Below, one piece after another: positions 24,755 through 33,605 of a DNA stretch of 53,647 nucleotides. The notes under the pieces were generated by a model, which worked only from the letters and a program-made list of their open reading frames with translations, made no database searches and was not told the DNA's origin. This DNA is from Holdemanella biformis DSM 3989. GTDB taxonomy: Bacteria > Bacillota_I > Bacilli_A > Erysipelotrichales > Erysipelotrichaceae. The stretch lies in assembly GCF_000156655.1 (NCBI RefSeq), contig NZ_DS996841.1:193141-246787 (forward strand), in the 5' to 3' direction. The number at the start of each line of letters is the position of its first letter. Position 1 is the stretch's first letter. The position numbers and the translations under genes were made by a program.

Positions 24755-25512
24755 ATTTTTTTGTACACAGTTACGACAAATTCAAACGTAACCTCTAACC
24801 TTTCTAATTCTTTTACACGATCAAGACCAGCTTGACTTGTTTTATATCGATATGGTGTCATTTCCAGTAAAGACCATACATCATCCACCATCTTTGTTTC
24901 TTGAATGATATCTTGACTCATCAATTCATATTGTTCTTGTATTTCTGGCATTTCATTTTCGTAGGGTGTGTCATACAATACTTCTTTTAATTCAAAACAA
25001 TGCTTAGGACCCGGACCCACTACAATCCAATATCCATTTTCTTTTAGAATACGATAGATTTCATCTTGGCCTAAAGGCACAAAAATACTGGTAACACAAT
25101 CTATACTCTCGTCTGAAAAAGGCATATCAAATAAACTCCCCACAATATATTGTGTATGTTTATCTTGTTTAGATGCATGAAGTATCGCTTCCTTACTTAA
25201 ATCGATGCCATAACTCTGTTCGAAGTTTGCACCAATCTCTTTTGTGTAATAGCCTTGACCGCAGCCAGCATCCAAATACACATTTCCTTTTACCTTTTTC
25301 TTTACATATTGACGCATAAAATCATAATAATCTTTTTCCAAAAAATCCGTGCGCGCTTTGACCATTAAAGCATTGTCCCCATGATTCTTTGTCTGTTTAC
25401 GAGATAAGTTCACATAGCCTTGTTTTGCACAATCAAAAGAGTGATTATTTACGCATCGAAATGTTTTACTTTCTTTTATTAGTTTCTCTTTACACACCGG
25501 ACATATCAACAT
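24751..25512 (-). CDS. rlmA: 23S rRNA (guanine-N1)-methyltransferase RlmA family
   Basis: A 253-residue class I methyltransferase of the RlmA (G745/G748) family. The N-terminal zinc site is ICPVCKEKL...FRCVNNHSFDCAKQGYVNL (two CxxC/H-type halves), followed by motif I YLDAGCGQGYYT and IDCVTSIFVP. This N-terminus starts only two residues before the first cysteine, as in the family, so ATG 25512 is secure. There is no ribosome binding site: an extended -10 box (25519-25527) stands 6 bases before the ATG, suggesting a leaderless transcript. Family members confer tylosin-type resistance or housekeeping methylation. Confidence 0.92.
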   Translation of the reverse strand: MLICPVCKEKLIKESKTFRCVNNHSFDCAKQGYVNLSRKQTKNHGDNALMVKARTDFLEKDYYDFMRQYVKKKVKGNVYLDAGCGQGYYTKEIGANFEQSYGIDLSKEAILHASKQDKHTQYIVGSLFDMPFSDESIDCVTSIFVPLGQDEIYRILKENGYWIVVGPGPKHCFELKEVLYDTPYENEMPEIQEQYELMSQDIIQETKMVDDVWSLLEMTPYRYKTSQAGLDRVKELERLEVTFEFVVTVYKKI

Positions 25513-25518
25513 AGAAAG

Positions 25519-25527
25519 ATTATAACA
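25519..25527 (-). promoter_or_regulatory. Extended -10 promoter of rlmA, directly abutting the start codon
   Basis: TGTTATAAT on the minus strand (TGn + TATAAT) ends 6 bases before ATG 25512, which places the expected transcription start on or next to the A of the ATG. No good -35 is visible. It overlaps nothing but the thiI terminator arm upstream. Confidence 0.6.
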
Positions 25528-25532
25528 TAAAA

Positions 25533-25564
25533 GAAAAAGAGAAGTGCTTAATTTTCACTTCTCT
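25533..25564 (-). terminator. Terminator of the ezrA-cysteine desulfurase-thiI operon
   Basis: On the minus strand AGAGAAGTG / CACTTCTCT, a perfect 9-bp stem with a 9-base loop, followed by TTTTTCTTTT. It starts within the thiI stop codon. Confidence 0.85.
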
Positions 25565-26754
25565 TAGAATAAATCTTCTTCAACCTTAACTGGATGTACC
25601 CAAATATCTTCTGTATTATCTATACAATCTTGTACCATCTTGTCAAAATCCCATTTTCCCTCATATTTTTCGCATTTATCAACACGAGGTTTTGTGACTG
25701 GATTTTTAGGTGTAAAGATCGTACAACAATCTTCATAAGGAAGAATACTTGTTTCATAGGTTCCAATCTTTTTAGATAGATCAATAATCTCAACTTTATC
25801 CATACAAACAACTGGACGAATAATTGGCATGTTTGTGACATCATTGATTGCAAGCATACTTTCTAATGTTTGACTTGCGACCTGACCAATTGACTCACCA
25901 GTAGCGATTGCTTGCGCATGTCTTTTTTGAGCTAGACCTGTTGCAATACGCATCATCATACGACGCATTAATGTGATCGCATAACTCTCATCCGCATTTT
26001 GATAGATTGCCAATTGAAGATCTGTAAATGGAACAACATGAACTAAAACATCACCTTGATAACCAGATACAAGTCTTGCCAGTTCCATAACTTTTTCTTG
26101 TGCATTTTGTGAAGTATATGGAGGAGATGCATAGTGAATACATTCAATATGTACACCACGCTTCATCATTAAGTAGCAGGCAACTGGAGAATCAATTCCG
26201 CCACTCAATAAAACCATGGCCTTTCCACCAACACCAACTGGATATCCTCCAGCACCTTGAACACGATCTGTCATGATGTAAGCTGCATCTTGGTGAACTT
26301 CAACAACAATTTTAACATCCGGATTATGCACATCTACTTTCCAGTCACTGTTCTTTAAAATTTTAGTGGCTACCTTACGATTAATTTCATCCGAAATATA
26401 AGGGAATAATTTATCGCTACGACGTGCAGCTACCTTAAATGTTTTTGGCGTTGTTAAATCTAAAGATTCATAACAAGCATCAATGATTTGATCTAAATCT
26501 GGTTCCACTTTAATAGCCAATGAGAAAGATGAAATTCCAAATACTTTCGCTAAAATTTCACTTACCTGTTTTGAATCTTCATCATGAAGGTAAATATACA
26601 TACGATCATGTTGTTTTTCAAATTCTAATGTTGGAAATGCTTTTAAAGCCTTACGAACATTATCATAAAGCGCCTTAATAAAGTTGTTACGGTTTTTTCC
26701 TTTTAAACTCAATTCGCCATAACGAATCAAGATGTGATTATAACGATAAGCCAT
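25564..26754 (-). CDS. thiI: tRNA 4-thiouridine synthetase ThiI
   Basis: A 396-residue ThiI. An N-terminal ferredoxin-like/THUMP region (HILIRYGELSLKGKNRNNF) binds tRNA, and the PP-loop MVLLSGGIDSPVACYLMM adenylates U8. The C-terminal rhodanese domain of the Escherichia coli enzyme is absent, as is usual in Bacillota, where a dedicated cysteine desulfurase supplies sulfur directly; that desulfurase is the adjacent upstream gene, overlapping by 17 bases. GGAG precedes ATG 26754. ThiI gives s4U in tRNA and can serve thiamine synthesis, but the missing rhodanese domain favours tRNA thiolation. Confidence 0.96.
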   Translation of the reverse strand: MAYRYNHILIRYGELSLKGKNRNNFIKALYDNVRKALKAFPTLEFEKQHDRMYIYLHDEDSKQVSEILAKVFGISSFSLAIKVEPDLDQIIDACYESLDLTTPKTFKVAARRSDKLFPYISDEINRKVATKILKNSDWKVDVHNPDVKIVVEVHQDAAYIMTDRVQGAGGYPVGVGGKAMVLLSGGIDSPVACYLMMKRGVHIECIHYASPPYTSQNAQEKVMELARLVSGYQGDVLVHVVPFTDLQLAIYQNADESYAITLMRRMMMRIATGLAQKRHAQAIATGESIGQVASQTLESMLAINDVTNMPIIRPVVCMDKVEIIDLSKKIGTYETSILPYEDCCTIFTPKNPVTKPRVDKCEKYEGKWDFDKMVQDCIDNTEDIWVHPVKVEEDLF

Positions 26755-27868
26755 AATTCTCTATAATCTCCTTACATGTTTCTATAAAATATTTTGCCTC
26801 TTCTAAAGTATTCTCATAAGAAAATGATAAGCGAATTCCATGTGTCGCATCAAATTCCGATTTATGCATAGCCAATAAGACTTCAGAAGCATTGGTATTT
26901 TGTGAAGAACAAGTGCTTTTTGCGGATACACAAATCCCCTTTTGATCCAAAGCATTCAATAAGACTTCACTTGTGATTTGATCAAATGAAATATTTAGAA
27001 TATATGGAATCGCACTCAAAGGTGAATGAATATGTGCACCCTTAATTTTAGATAATTCTTCACGCAAATATTGATTGATTTTTGAAACATGAGCATACGC
27101 ACTAGATTGTTCTTCTAAAGCCAAACGAATCGTTTTTGCCAAAACAATATTGGCAGGTGCATTCTCTGTTCCTCCACGAAGACCCTGTTCTTGTTGACCA
27201 CCTTGAATAATTGGAACAAGCTGAATCTTCTTTTTCTTCATTAAAATGGCACTTCCCTTTAGACCATGAATCTTATGTGCAGAGATTGTTGCCATATCTA
27301 ATTTGTCGAAAGGAATATCAATTTTTGAGAAGCTTTGTACACAATCCACATGATAAACACAAGTTGGATTTTGATGTACAATTTTCTCTAATTCTAAAAT
27401 GGGATTGATGGCACCCATTTCATTATTCACATGCATAACAGAAACTAAAATCGTATCTTTACGCATATGCGCTTTTAAACATTCTGGCGTTACAATACCT
27501 TCTTCATTAATTGGAAGAAATTCAACTTCAAAGCCAAAACGCTTTAAAAACTCCATCGCATGACGAACACTTGAATGTTCAACATTACTTGTTAATACAT
27601 GATGACCTCTATGTTCATTTGCTAGAGCATATCCAACAATAGCTAATGTGTTGGATTCACTAGCCGCTGAAGTAAAAATAATTTCACTAGGCTCTACATG
27701 AAGCATAGAAGCAATATTTGATCGACTCTTTTCCATGAGCGTACTTGCTTGACGTCCTATTGCATGCAAACTATCTGGATTGCCATAACAAGTTTCTAAC
27801 ATTTGCCCATAAACACGACGAACCTCTGTACGTACAGAGGTTGTCGAAGCATTATCAAAATAAATCAT
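26738..27868 (-). CDS. Cysteine desulfurase (NifZ/IscS-like) partner of ThiI
   Basis: A 376-residue PLP-dependent class V aminotransferase. Seen are MIYFDNASTTSVR, the PLP lysine in TISAHKIHGLKGSAILM, HVDCVQSFSKIDI, and the active-site cysteine in KSTCSSQNTNASEVL on the short mobile loop. The shorter C-terminus and placement directly before thiI match Bacillus NifZ, which passes persulfide sulfur to ThiI. Its start at 27868 overlaps the last base of ezrA. Confidence 0.95.
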   Translation of the reverse strand: MIYFDNASTTSVRTEVRRVYGQMLETCYGNPDSLHAIGRQASTLMEKSRSNIASMLHVEPSEIIFTSAASESNTLAIVGYALANEHRGHHVLTSNVEHSSVRHAMEFLKRFGFEVEFLPINEEGIVTPECLKAHMRKDTILVSVMHVNNEMGAINPILELEKIVHQNPTCVYHVDCVQSFSKIDIPFDKLDMATISAHKIHGLKGSAILMKKKKIQLVPIIQGGQQEQGLRGGTENAPANIVLAKTIRLALEEQSSAYAHVSKINQYLREELSKIKGAHIHSPLSAIPYILNISFDQITSEVLLNALDQKGICVSAKSTCSSQNTNASEVLLAMHKSEFDATHGIRLSFSYENTLEEAKYFIETCKEIIENYGLSL

Positions 27869-29643
27869 TACTGCACCTGATTCATAACAGCAGGATCTTT
27901 TTGAGCAACTAGTTTCTCATAAATTCCTGGGTGCATGTTTTCGATTGCCTGAATCGCAATCTTAAGTGCACGAGTATATTCTCCATTTTGGAAGCATAAC
28001 TCTGCACGAGTTAAATCCGAATCCATTTGTGCATGCGTACTACGGAAACGGTTACCAAACACAATCGCATTTTCTACCATAACAGCAACACCGACTAAAT
28101 TGTTTGCGTTATTGTATAACTTATATACAAAATCGATGGCATCCTGCAAATCTGCATTTAATGTTTGTACATCTAATGGTGAGTGATCCAACACAACACG
28201 AACACGTTGAATCAAGCGTTCGCCTTCTTTTAAATCTGCAGAAAATTGAGATGAAATACTAGGTAAATGACGTGTTACTGTATTTAGACGCACTTCATTT
28301 AAAATCAATTGTAATTTAGTCAATTGTTTTTTAGCACGTGATTCATCACTACTTGCTCCCACTAGCATTTCTTTCATATCCTTGACTTGATCGTGGAATT
28401 CATTAACATCTTCTGAAAATTTACGATAACCATGAACTACATCTACGCTTGGACGTTGATTTTGTTTCAATTCATTTTGAATTTCATCACGACGCTTTTC
28501 TAAATCTTCCATTTGGATTTTTGCCAAAGAGAAGCGGTGTGTCCAATCTTCTAAACCAAAACGGTCTTTAATATTGGCATAAAGTGCCATGATTTCCTCA
28601 AGTTCCTGACCAATGACATTAACAATATCTAAATTTGATTGAAGACTCACATGAATTTCTTCATATGCCTGTTTTTCATTCGTCACATCATCTTGTAAAG
28701 CTAAGATGTGATCTCCAATGATTTCCAAGTTTTCTTGTGCCAATTCAAATTCACCAGCATCCAATTGATCAATTGTACTTGCCAATGCATTTTGAATGGT
28801 TGTTAATTTTTCTTCTGGTTCTAAATAAGATAAGTCGATATCTTTTTCTTGTAATTCCTTGATGTGCAAACGAACTTCGTTGATTGCACGAGGTAATACA
28901 TTCTTGGCCTTTTCATAGAGTCCAGGGAAGGCTGCAATTTTAGAGCTGATCTCATCCACCATTTTTGAGATTTTTTCTTGTTCTTCCTTTGCCTTATTAA
29001 ATTCAGAAGCAAACATCCATTCTTCGAAATTAGAGAATTCATTTTCGATTTCCTCTAAACATGAATCTACATAATTAACCGATCCATAGAATGAAGAACG
29101 ATTATCTTGATAAACAGTTTTCACATTACGGAAACGTTCTTTTAAAGCATTTGCCGATTCACGAACTTCTGTTTCACGAGCTAAGATGTGATCCAAAGAT
29201 TGCGTAACAATACGAATTCTTTCTTTTGTTTCATCCATCATTGTTTCTAAATCATCCATTGCACGCATTGATTTACGCAAACGATGTCTAGAAACATAAT
29301 CATCTGCTTCATTGAACAAATCATCACATGCACTTAAGTTATTTTGACAAGTATCATATTTTGGAGTTAATTTTTTAACTTTATCCATGATATCATCATT
29401 CACTCTTGCGAACGCCGATGCTTTGTTAAATTTATAGGCCAAGGAATTGTTACGAATTTCATTCATTTCAATTTCAAGATCTGAAAGTCGCTTCGACGCC
29501 TTTTTACGTTTGATCATACGCATGATGATCCAAACCAAGATCAAGACTAAAATCGCTATACAAAGATAGATGATTACAGTCACAGAAAGTTGATTTTTTA
29601 TGAATGCGTATACTGATCGAAAGAAATTCAAAACACTATCCAT
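27868..29643 (-). CDS. ezrA: Septation ring formation regulator EzrA
   Basis: A 591-residue protein with an N-terminal membrane anchor (LSVTVIIYLCIAILVLILVW, residues about 19-38) followed by KRKKASKRLSDLEIEMNEIRN and a long series of spectrin-like coiled coils (for example LETMMDETKERIRIVTQSLDHIL). EzrA modulates FtsZ ring assembly at midcell. Family length is about 560-570, so this one is slightly long. ATG 29643 is preceded by AAGGAGG; an in-frame start at 29694 would include that site within the coding region. Gene order ezrA-desulfurase-thiI beside rpsD is conserved in Bacillota. Confidence 0.93.
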   Translation of the reverse strand: MDSVLNFFRSVYAFIKNQLSVTVIIYLCIAILVLILVWIIMRMIKRKKASKRLSDLEIEMNEIRNNSLAYKFNKASAFARVNDDIMDKVKKLTPKYDTCQNNLSACDDLFNEADDYVSRHRLRKSMRAMDDLETMMDETKERIRIVTQSLDHILARETEVRESANALKERFRNVKTVYQDNRSSFYGSVNYVDSCLEEIENEFSNFEEWMFASEFNKAKEEQEKISKMVDEISSKIAAFPGLYEKAKNVLPRAINEVRLHIKELQEKDIDLSYLEPEEKLTTIQNALASTIDQLDAGEFELAQENLEIIGDHILALQDDVTNEKQAYEEIHVSLQSNLDIVNVIGQELEEIMALYANIKDRFGLEDWTHRFSLAKIQMEDLEKRRDEIQNELKQNQRPSVDVVHGYRKFSEDVNEFHDQVKDMKEMLVGASSDESRAKKQLTKLQLILNEVRLNTVTRHLPSISSQFSADLKEGERLIQRVRVVLDHSPLDVQTLNADLQDAIDFVYKLYNNANNLVGVAVMVENAIVFGNRFRSTHAQMDSDLTRAELCFQNGEYTRALKIAIQAIENMHPGIYEKLVAQKDPAVMNQVQ

Positions 29644-29706
29644 AGTGGTACCTCCTTGCAAACCATTCTTATTATAGCAAAACTTCAAAATCATTGCATC
29701 CTTTTC

Positions 29707-29735
29707 TTGATTTTATTCATGTTCTTTGATATGAT
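29707..29735 (+). promoter_or_regulatory. Promoter of rpsD
   Basis: TTGATT (29707-29712), a 17-base spacer, and TATGAT (29730-29735). This would start transcription around 29742, giving a leader of about 165 bases. Confidence 0.6.
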
Positions 29736-29760
29736 ACATAGGCATAAATTGATAGCAGCA

Positions 29761-29861
29761 TACAAAGTTAAAGGATATGCGTTACAGCACTAAGCGATAT
29801 GAGTAAGCTAATAGCTGATAGCGGAAAATATCATTGTTAACACAACCTTTAAAGATTTGTA
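29761..29861 (+). ncRNA. Candidate S4-binding autoregulatory leader of rpsD
   Basis: The leader closes on itself by a long stem: TACAAA (29761-29766) with TTTGTA (29856-29861) and TTAAAGG (29768-29774) with CCTTTAA (29846-29852). The enclosed bases contain further complementary pieces (GATAT/ATATC, GCTAATAGC). In Bacillus the rpsD leader binds S4 as a structured pseudoknot and represses translation. Position and size fit that, but I cannot verify a covariance match. Confidence 0.55.
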
Positions 29862-29865
29862 CTGT

Positions 29866-29894
29866 TATTGTTTTATGAATGATATAAAACAATA
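29866..29894 (+). promoter_or_regulatory. Hairpin flush against the rpsD ribosome binding site
   Basis: TATTGTTTTAT and ATAAAACAATA form a perfect 11-bp stem with a 7-base loop, ending immediately before GGAGG. It has no T-run so it is not a terminator; it could modulate ribosome access as part of S4 feedback. Confidence 0.5.
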
Positions 29895-29906
29895 GGAGGA
29901 AAAATT

Positions 29907-30515
29907 ATGTCAAGAAACACAGGAAGCATTTGGAAAAAGTCTCGTCGTCTTGGTTTCTCAGTTTTAGAAACTGGTGAAGAATTAACTCGTCGTGATACTA
30001 TTCCAGGACAACACGGTTCACCTCGTCGTCCAAAATTAACAAACTACGGTATCCAGTTACAAGAAAAACAAAGAATTCGTCACACTTACCAATTAAGTGA
30101 AAAACAATTCTACAACACTTACTTAAAAGCAAGTAAAAAAGCTGGTTCAGCTGGTGAAAACTTCTTAGTAATGTTAGAATCTCGTTTAGATAATATCGTT
30201 TATCGTATGGGATTTGCACGTACTCGTCGTGCTAGCCGTCAGTTAGTAAACCACGGACACGTATTAGTAGATGGTAAGAAAGTAGATATTCCTAGTTTCC
30301 AAGTAAAACCAGGACAAGTTATCGAAATCCGTGAACGCGCTAAAAACTTAAGCGTAATTAACGAAGCTTTAGAAGCTGCAACTGCAACTGTTGATTTCGT
30401 AGAAGTAAACAAAGACGCTAAGAAAGGTACTTATGTTCGTTACCCAGAACGTAAAGAACTATTCACAGCTCAAGAAATCAACGAATTGTTAGTAGTAGAA
30501 TTCTACAACCGTTAA
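29907..30515 (+). CDS. rpsD: 30S ribosomal protein S4
   Basis: A 202-residue S4, the primary 16S rRNA-binding protein that nucleates the small-subunit body. The N-terminal region (SRRLGFSVLETGEEL) lacks zinc cysteines, so it is the C-minus form. The S4 RNA-binding domain is RLDNIVYRMGFARTRRASRQ...GHVLVDGKKVDIPSFQVKPGQVIEI. AGGAGG lies 7 bases before the ATG. Divergent from ezrA. The codon use (frequent CGT, GGT, GTT) is that of a highly expressed gene. Confidence 0.98.
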   Translation: MSRNTGSIWKKSRRLGFSVLETGEELTRRDTIPGQHGSPRRPKLTNYGIQLQEKQRIRHTYQLSEKQFYNTYLKASKKAGSAGENFLVMLESRLDNIVYRMGFARTRRASRQLVNHGHVLVDGKKVDIPSFQVKPGQVIEIRERAKNLSVINEALEAATATVDFVEVNKDAKKGTYVRYPERKELFTAQEINELLVVEFYNR

Positions 30516-30534
30516 TCTTAGACATAAAAAAAAG

Positions 30535-30564
30535 AAAGAAGCGACTTGATTCGCTTCTTTTTTT
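30535..30564. terminator. Bidirectional terminator between rpsD and ssb
   Basis: AAAGAAGCGA / TCGCTTCTTT (10 bp, 6-base loop) followed by a T-run on the plus strand and preceded by an A-run that gives TTCTTTTTTTT on the minus strand. Serves rpsD and the convergent small SSB gene. Confidence 0.85.
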
Positions 30565-30604
30565 GTGGATGTGTTTTCTTATTTTGTGTATTTCTCTTTG
30601 TTTA

Positions 30605-30913
30605 CTAACGTAAAAAATCAATTTTTTCGGCTACAAAGCCATAGTTTAAGTATACCTTTTCATCCTTTTGATATTTACGCGAATGAATACGACCATTGAT
30701 TCCTACATAATCACCAATCTTACATGAAGCACTTACCGTTTCAGCAAGTCCTCGCCATACTTCAATAACCATATCATCATTTTCATAAACACCATCTGAA
30801 TTTGGAAAGTTACGCTGCACACGAACAGGAAGTTCACAAGTTTTTAAACCATTTGTTGTTTCCTTTAAAACAGGCATTTCCGTAATTTTCCCCACGATAC
30901 TAAACGCATTCAT
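30605..30913 (-). CDS. Short single-stranded DNA-binding protein
   Basis: A 102-residue OB-fold protein of the SSB family: MNAFSIVGKITEMPVLKETTNG, then VIEVWRGLAETVSASCKIGDYVGINGRI and a final strand VYLNYGFVAEKIDFLR. The acidic C-terminal tip that recruits partner proteins in canonical SSB (about 170 aa) is missing, as in the competence-associated SsbB/YwpH type. It is a single-gene unit, not in the usual rpsF-ssb-rpsR operon, so a second full-length SSB is expected elsewhere. AGGAGG lies 8 bases before ATG 30913. Confidence 0.85.
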   Translation of the reverse strand: MNAFSIVGKITEMPVLKETTNGLKTCELPVRVQRNFPNSDGVYENDDMVIEVWRGLAETVSASCKIGDYVGINGRIHSRKYQKDEKVYLNYGFVAEKIDFLR

Positions 30914-30995
30914 AATTGATTATCCTCCTTCAATTCTGACCACCATTTTCATCACCATCCTTCTTCAAATGTATTGTACAAACATCCCTTATATA

Positions 30996-31025
30996 AAACA
31001 AACGACCTATTTTGTCTATAGGTCG
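30996..31025 (-). terminator. Terminator of the M16 peptidase operon
   Basis: On the minus strand CGACCTAT (31025-31018) pairs with ATAGGTCG (31010-31003), 8 bp with a 7-base loop, followed by TTTGTTTT. It is about 60 bases past the stop at 31088. Confidence 0.75.
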
Positions 31026-31087
31026 CTATTTTGCACATATTTCTATTGTTTTCAGCCTCTAATTTGGCTAAAATAACGCAAATTAGA

Positions 31088-32341
31088 TCAGATAGAATCA
31101 TTCGGAAGAATTTTTGTCACACATACATTTGAAAAATCTAAATCATCCAAATTAGAAAGAACCTTGTCTAAAGACATCTTTTGAATGCGATTTAAACTAT
31201 CCATATAATCAAAATTTTCAAAATGACTTCTTAATAAATCATTCGCTAAACCATCAAAATGATTTAAGCCCCTTAAATTATTCGCTATAGCCTGCGCACG
31301 CAAAGATTGATAATCTTCATTCAATATTGTTTTCTTCTTCACCTGCTCTTTTACAAGCTCAATAAAAGCCTCTGGATTTGTTGTTTGTGCATAAAATAAG
31401 ACATAACTATGATCTGTAGTGAAATCCGCTTCCGCTCCTACAAATTGCGTAAAAATTCTTTGATCCAGCCATTCTTGAAATTTAGGATTCAAAGGCCCCA
31501 TTAAAGAATCTAGCCACATATTAACCGCAAAATCCTTTTCTATACTCTCCATAACATTTGAACAAGGCTTCATTTTAAAGCCAACACACACAAAAGGCTG
31601 AGAAATATCCATTGTATCTACAAATTCTTTGCGATTGACTTCCATCGGTTCTTCTTTAAAAACACGCGAAATCTCTTTATCACACTTACTTTCTACATCC
31701 TTTTGACAGTCTTTGATCCATTCCATAATTTCGTCTGTATCTTTTCCAGTGATGCCTACAAGACATAATTTACTTGGATCATAATTCAACTCATAAAAAT
31801 ATTTAAGATCTTCCATACGCATATTTTGAATATCTTTCTTAGATCCTAATACATCTACTTTCATTGGATGATTCTTATATAAAGAGATTAAAGTCTCCTT
31901 AAAAAGACGCTGTTCAGGCGATTGTTGATACATATCATATTCACTTAGAATAATTCCCTTTTCTTTTTCAATCGTTTTGTTTGTCACGTCTAGATTCTCA
32001 ACAAAATCAAATAATAGCTTTAATGGTTTTTTTACATCTGCTGTCGTTGAAAAATAAAATGCAGTTTCCGTATATGAAGTATAGGCATTTGTAGAACACT
32101 GCAAACCCGCAAACAATTCACTAACATCTTCTCCATCTAAATAAAACATTTGATGCTCTAAATAATGAGCCAATCCACTTTTATGATGAACAAGTGTTCC
32201 ATCCACATTTTGATCTATGTCAAAGCCACCAACTTTTGCCCCCAAAAGAAAGAGTGATCTTTGATAATCCGGCTTATGCACAAGTAAAACTTGTAAGCCA
32301 TTTGGTAAAGTTTCTTTCGTTAAATCCAAATTATAATTCAT
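31088..32341 (-). CDS. M16 family zinc peptidase (YmfH-like, catalytic subunit)
   Basis: A 417-residue inverzincin. The zinc motif HYLEHQMF (HxxEH) lies near residue 65, and the downstream metal ligand is in EKGIILSEYDMY. ATG 32341 is chosen because GGAG lies 7 bases upstream; it overlaps the end of the upstream paralogue by 11 bases. M16B peptidases of Bacillota occur as pairs with one active and one inactive subunit that clamp short peptides; the adjacent gene is the inactive partner. Cytoplasmic (no signal peptide). Confidence 0.92.
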   Translation of the reverse strand: MNYNLDLTKETLPNGLQVLLVHKPDYQRSLFLLGAKVGGFDIDQNVDGTLVHHKSGLAHYLEHQMFYLDGEDVSELFAGLQCSTNAYTSYTETAFYFSTTADVKKPLKLLFDFVENLDVTNKTIEKEKGIILSEYDMYQQSPEQRLFKETLISLYKNHPMKVDVLGSKKDIQNMRMEDLKYFYELNYDPSKLCLVGITGKDTDEIMEWIKDCQKDVESKCDKEISRVFKEEPMEVNRKEFVDTMDISQPFVCVGFKMKPCSNVMESIEKDFAVNMWLDSLMGPLNPKFQEWLDQRIFTQFVGAEADFTTDHSYVLFYAQTTNPEAFIELVKEQVKKKTILNEDYQSLRAQAIANNLRGLNHFDGLANDLLRSHFENFDYMDSLNRIQKMSLDKVLSNLDDLDFSNVCVTKILPNDSI

Positions 32342-33530
32342 TTTCATTCTCCGCAACAATGGCTACTGATGCCAAATTCATTTGTAAAGCAACACGCGAA
32401 ATATCTTCCTTTGTCACCTTCATAATCCTTTCAATTCTTTGTTCTGTTGTTAGTTTACAATGCAACAAATCATCTAAAAACGCTTGGGCAATTAAAGAGA
32501 GTGCCTGATCCAACCCGCCAACAAGGCGATCTTTAAATCCCATTTTCGCAATTTCTAAATAGGCATCGTCATAATCCATATTCAATAATCGATCCATTTG
32601 GGTTTCTATTAAATTCAATACTTTAGTAACATCTTTACGATTTACACCCGTATGAATCAATATCGCACCATCAAAACGAATGATTGATGAGCTTATTGAA
32701 TAACAAAGGCTATTCTTCTCACGAATCTCATCAAACATCAAATTCTTTTGACTTTGTCCTAAAATACTACACAAAAGCAATTCTGCCTCATAGTCTGCAC
32801 TTGAAATATCCACACCTGTAGAATACACTTGCGAAATACAGGTTTGAGAAATATCCTTTTCAAATGTCTTATAACTCGTTTCTACTTTTGGAAGCAATGT
32901 TCTTTCTGAAATAAAAGGAAAATGCGAATCCAAAGAATCAATAAAATCATATAATTCTTGATCAACATATCCACAAATATAGAAATGTTTAGCCATATCC
33001 ATATAGAGTGTATATATTTGTTTGACATCTTTTAAAGTAAGCGTTTCTAAGTCCTTTAAACTTCCTTGTACAGGAATCGAAATCGAATGCTTGTCATGAG
33101 CCATTTCAAAGGCATACATACAAGATAAATTGGCTGGGTCATCCATTTGTGCTAATAATCTATTTTTTAATAGATATACAGACTCTTTGAAGTTTTCTTC
33201 ATCCAATACCGAATGAAATAAAGCTTGATCCATAATATCTTTGATTTTATTTACATAATTCTCATCTTCAATCCAGTCTGGACGAACAAATTGAAAACGC
33301 ACATCTACTTGAATTAAATCCCCGAAAGATGTTAATCCATAAGATATTTTCGTACCATAAGCTAGATTTAACGTAGAGGCTAATTTCTGTTTTGAATCCA
33401 TCTTTTCTGTTTTTGCCTTCATCATATATACAAGAACATTGAGTGCTGTAATTGTATTTCGATTAAAAGGCATCATTGTTTTACAAGAAACATAGACATC
33501 GCTAAATTTTTGCGTTTGAATATAGTTCAT
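32331..33530 (-). CDS. M16-like peptidase paralogue without zinc site (YmfF-like)
   Basis: A 399-residue M16-fold protein: MNYIQTQKFSDVYVSCKTMMPFNRNTITALNVLVYMM at the N-terminus is where the HxxEH motif would follow, but no histidine pair is present (KQKLASTLNLAYGTKISYG instead). Thus it should be the structural partner of the active subunit downstream. ATG 33530 has AAGGAGG at the right spacing; the longer frame to 33569 has none. Equivalent to Bacillus ymfF-ymfH order. Confidence 0.9.
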   Translation of the reverse strand: MNYIQTQKFSDVYVSCKTMMPFNRNTITALNVLVYMMKAKTEKMDSKQKLASTLNLAYGTKISYGLTSFGDLIQVDVRFQFVRPDWIEDENYVNKIKDIMDQALFHSVLDEENFKESVYLLKNRLLAQMDDPANLSCMYAFEMAHDKHSISIPVQGSLKDLETLTLKDVKQIYTLYMDMAKHFYICGYVDQELYDFIDSLDSHFPFISERTLLPKVETSYKTFEKDISQTCISQVYSTGVDISSADYEAELLLCSILGQSQKNLMFDEIREKNSLCYSISSSIIRFDGAILIHTGVNRKDVTKVLNLIETQMDRLLNMDYDDAYLEIAKMGFKDRLVGGLDQALSLIAQAFLDDLLHCKLTTEQRIERIMKVTKEDISRVALQMNLASVAIVAENENEL

Positions 33531-33573
33531 ACAAGACCTCCTTGAAAAATATATTATTGATTTTACCACAAAA

Positions 33574-33605
33574 ACAAAAAAAAGGTTAGAATTGAATTCT
33601 AACCT
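33574..33605 (-). terminator. Terminator of the wall-binding NlpC/P60 gene, overlapping its stop codon
   Basis: AGGTTAGAATT / AATTCTAACCT, a perfect 11-base inverted repeat around one base, followed on the minus strand by TTTTTTTT. The TAG at 33599-33601 is inside the stem. Confidence 0.85.
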
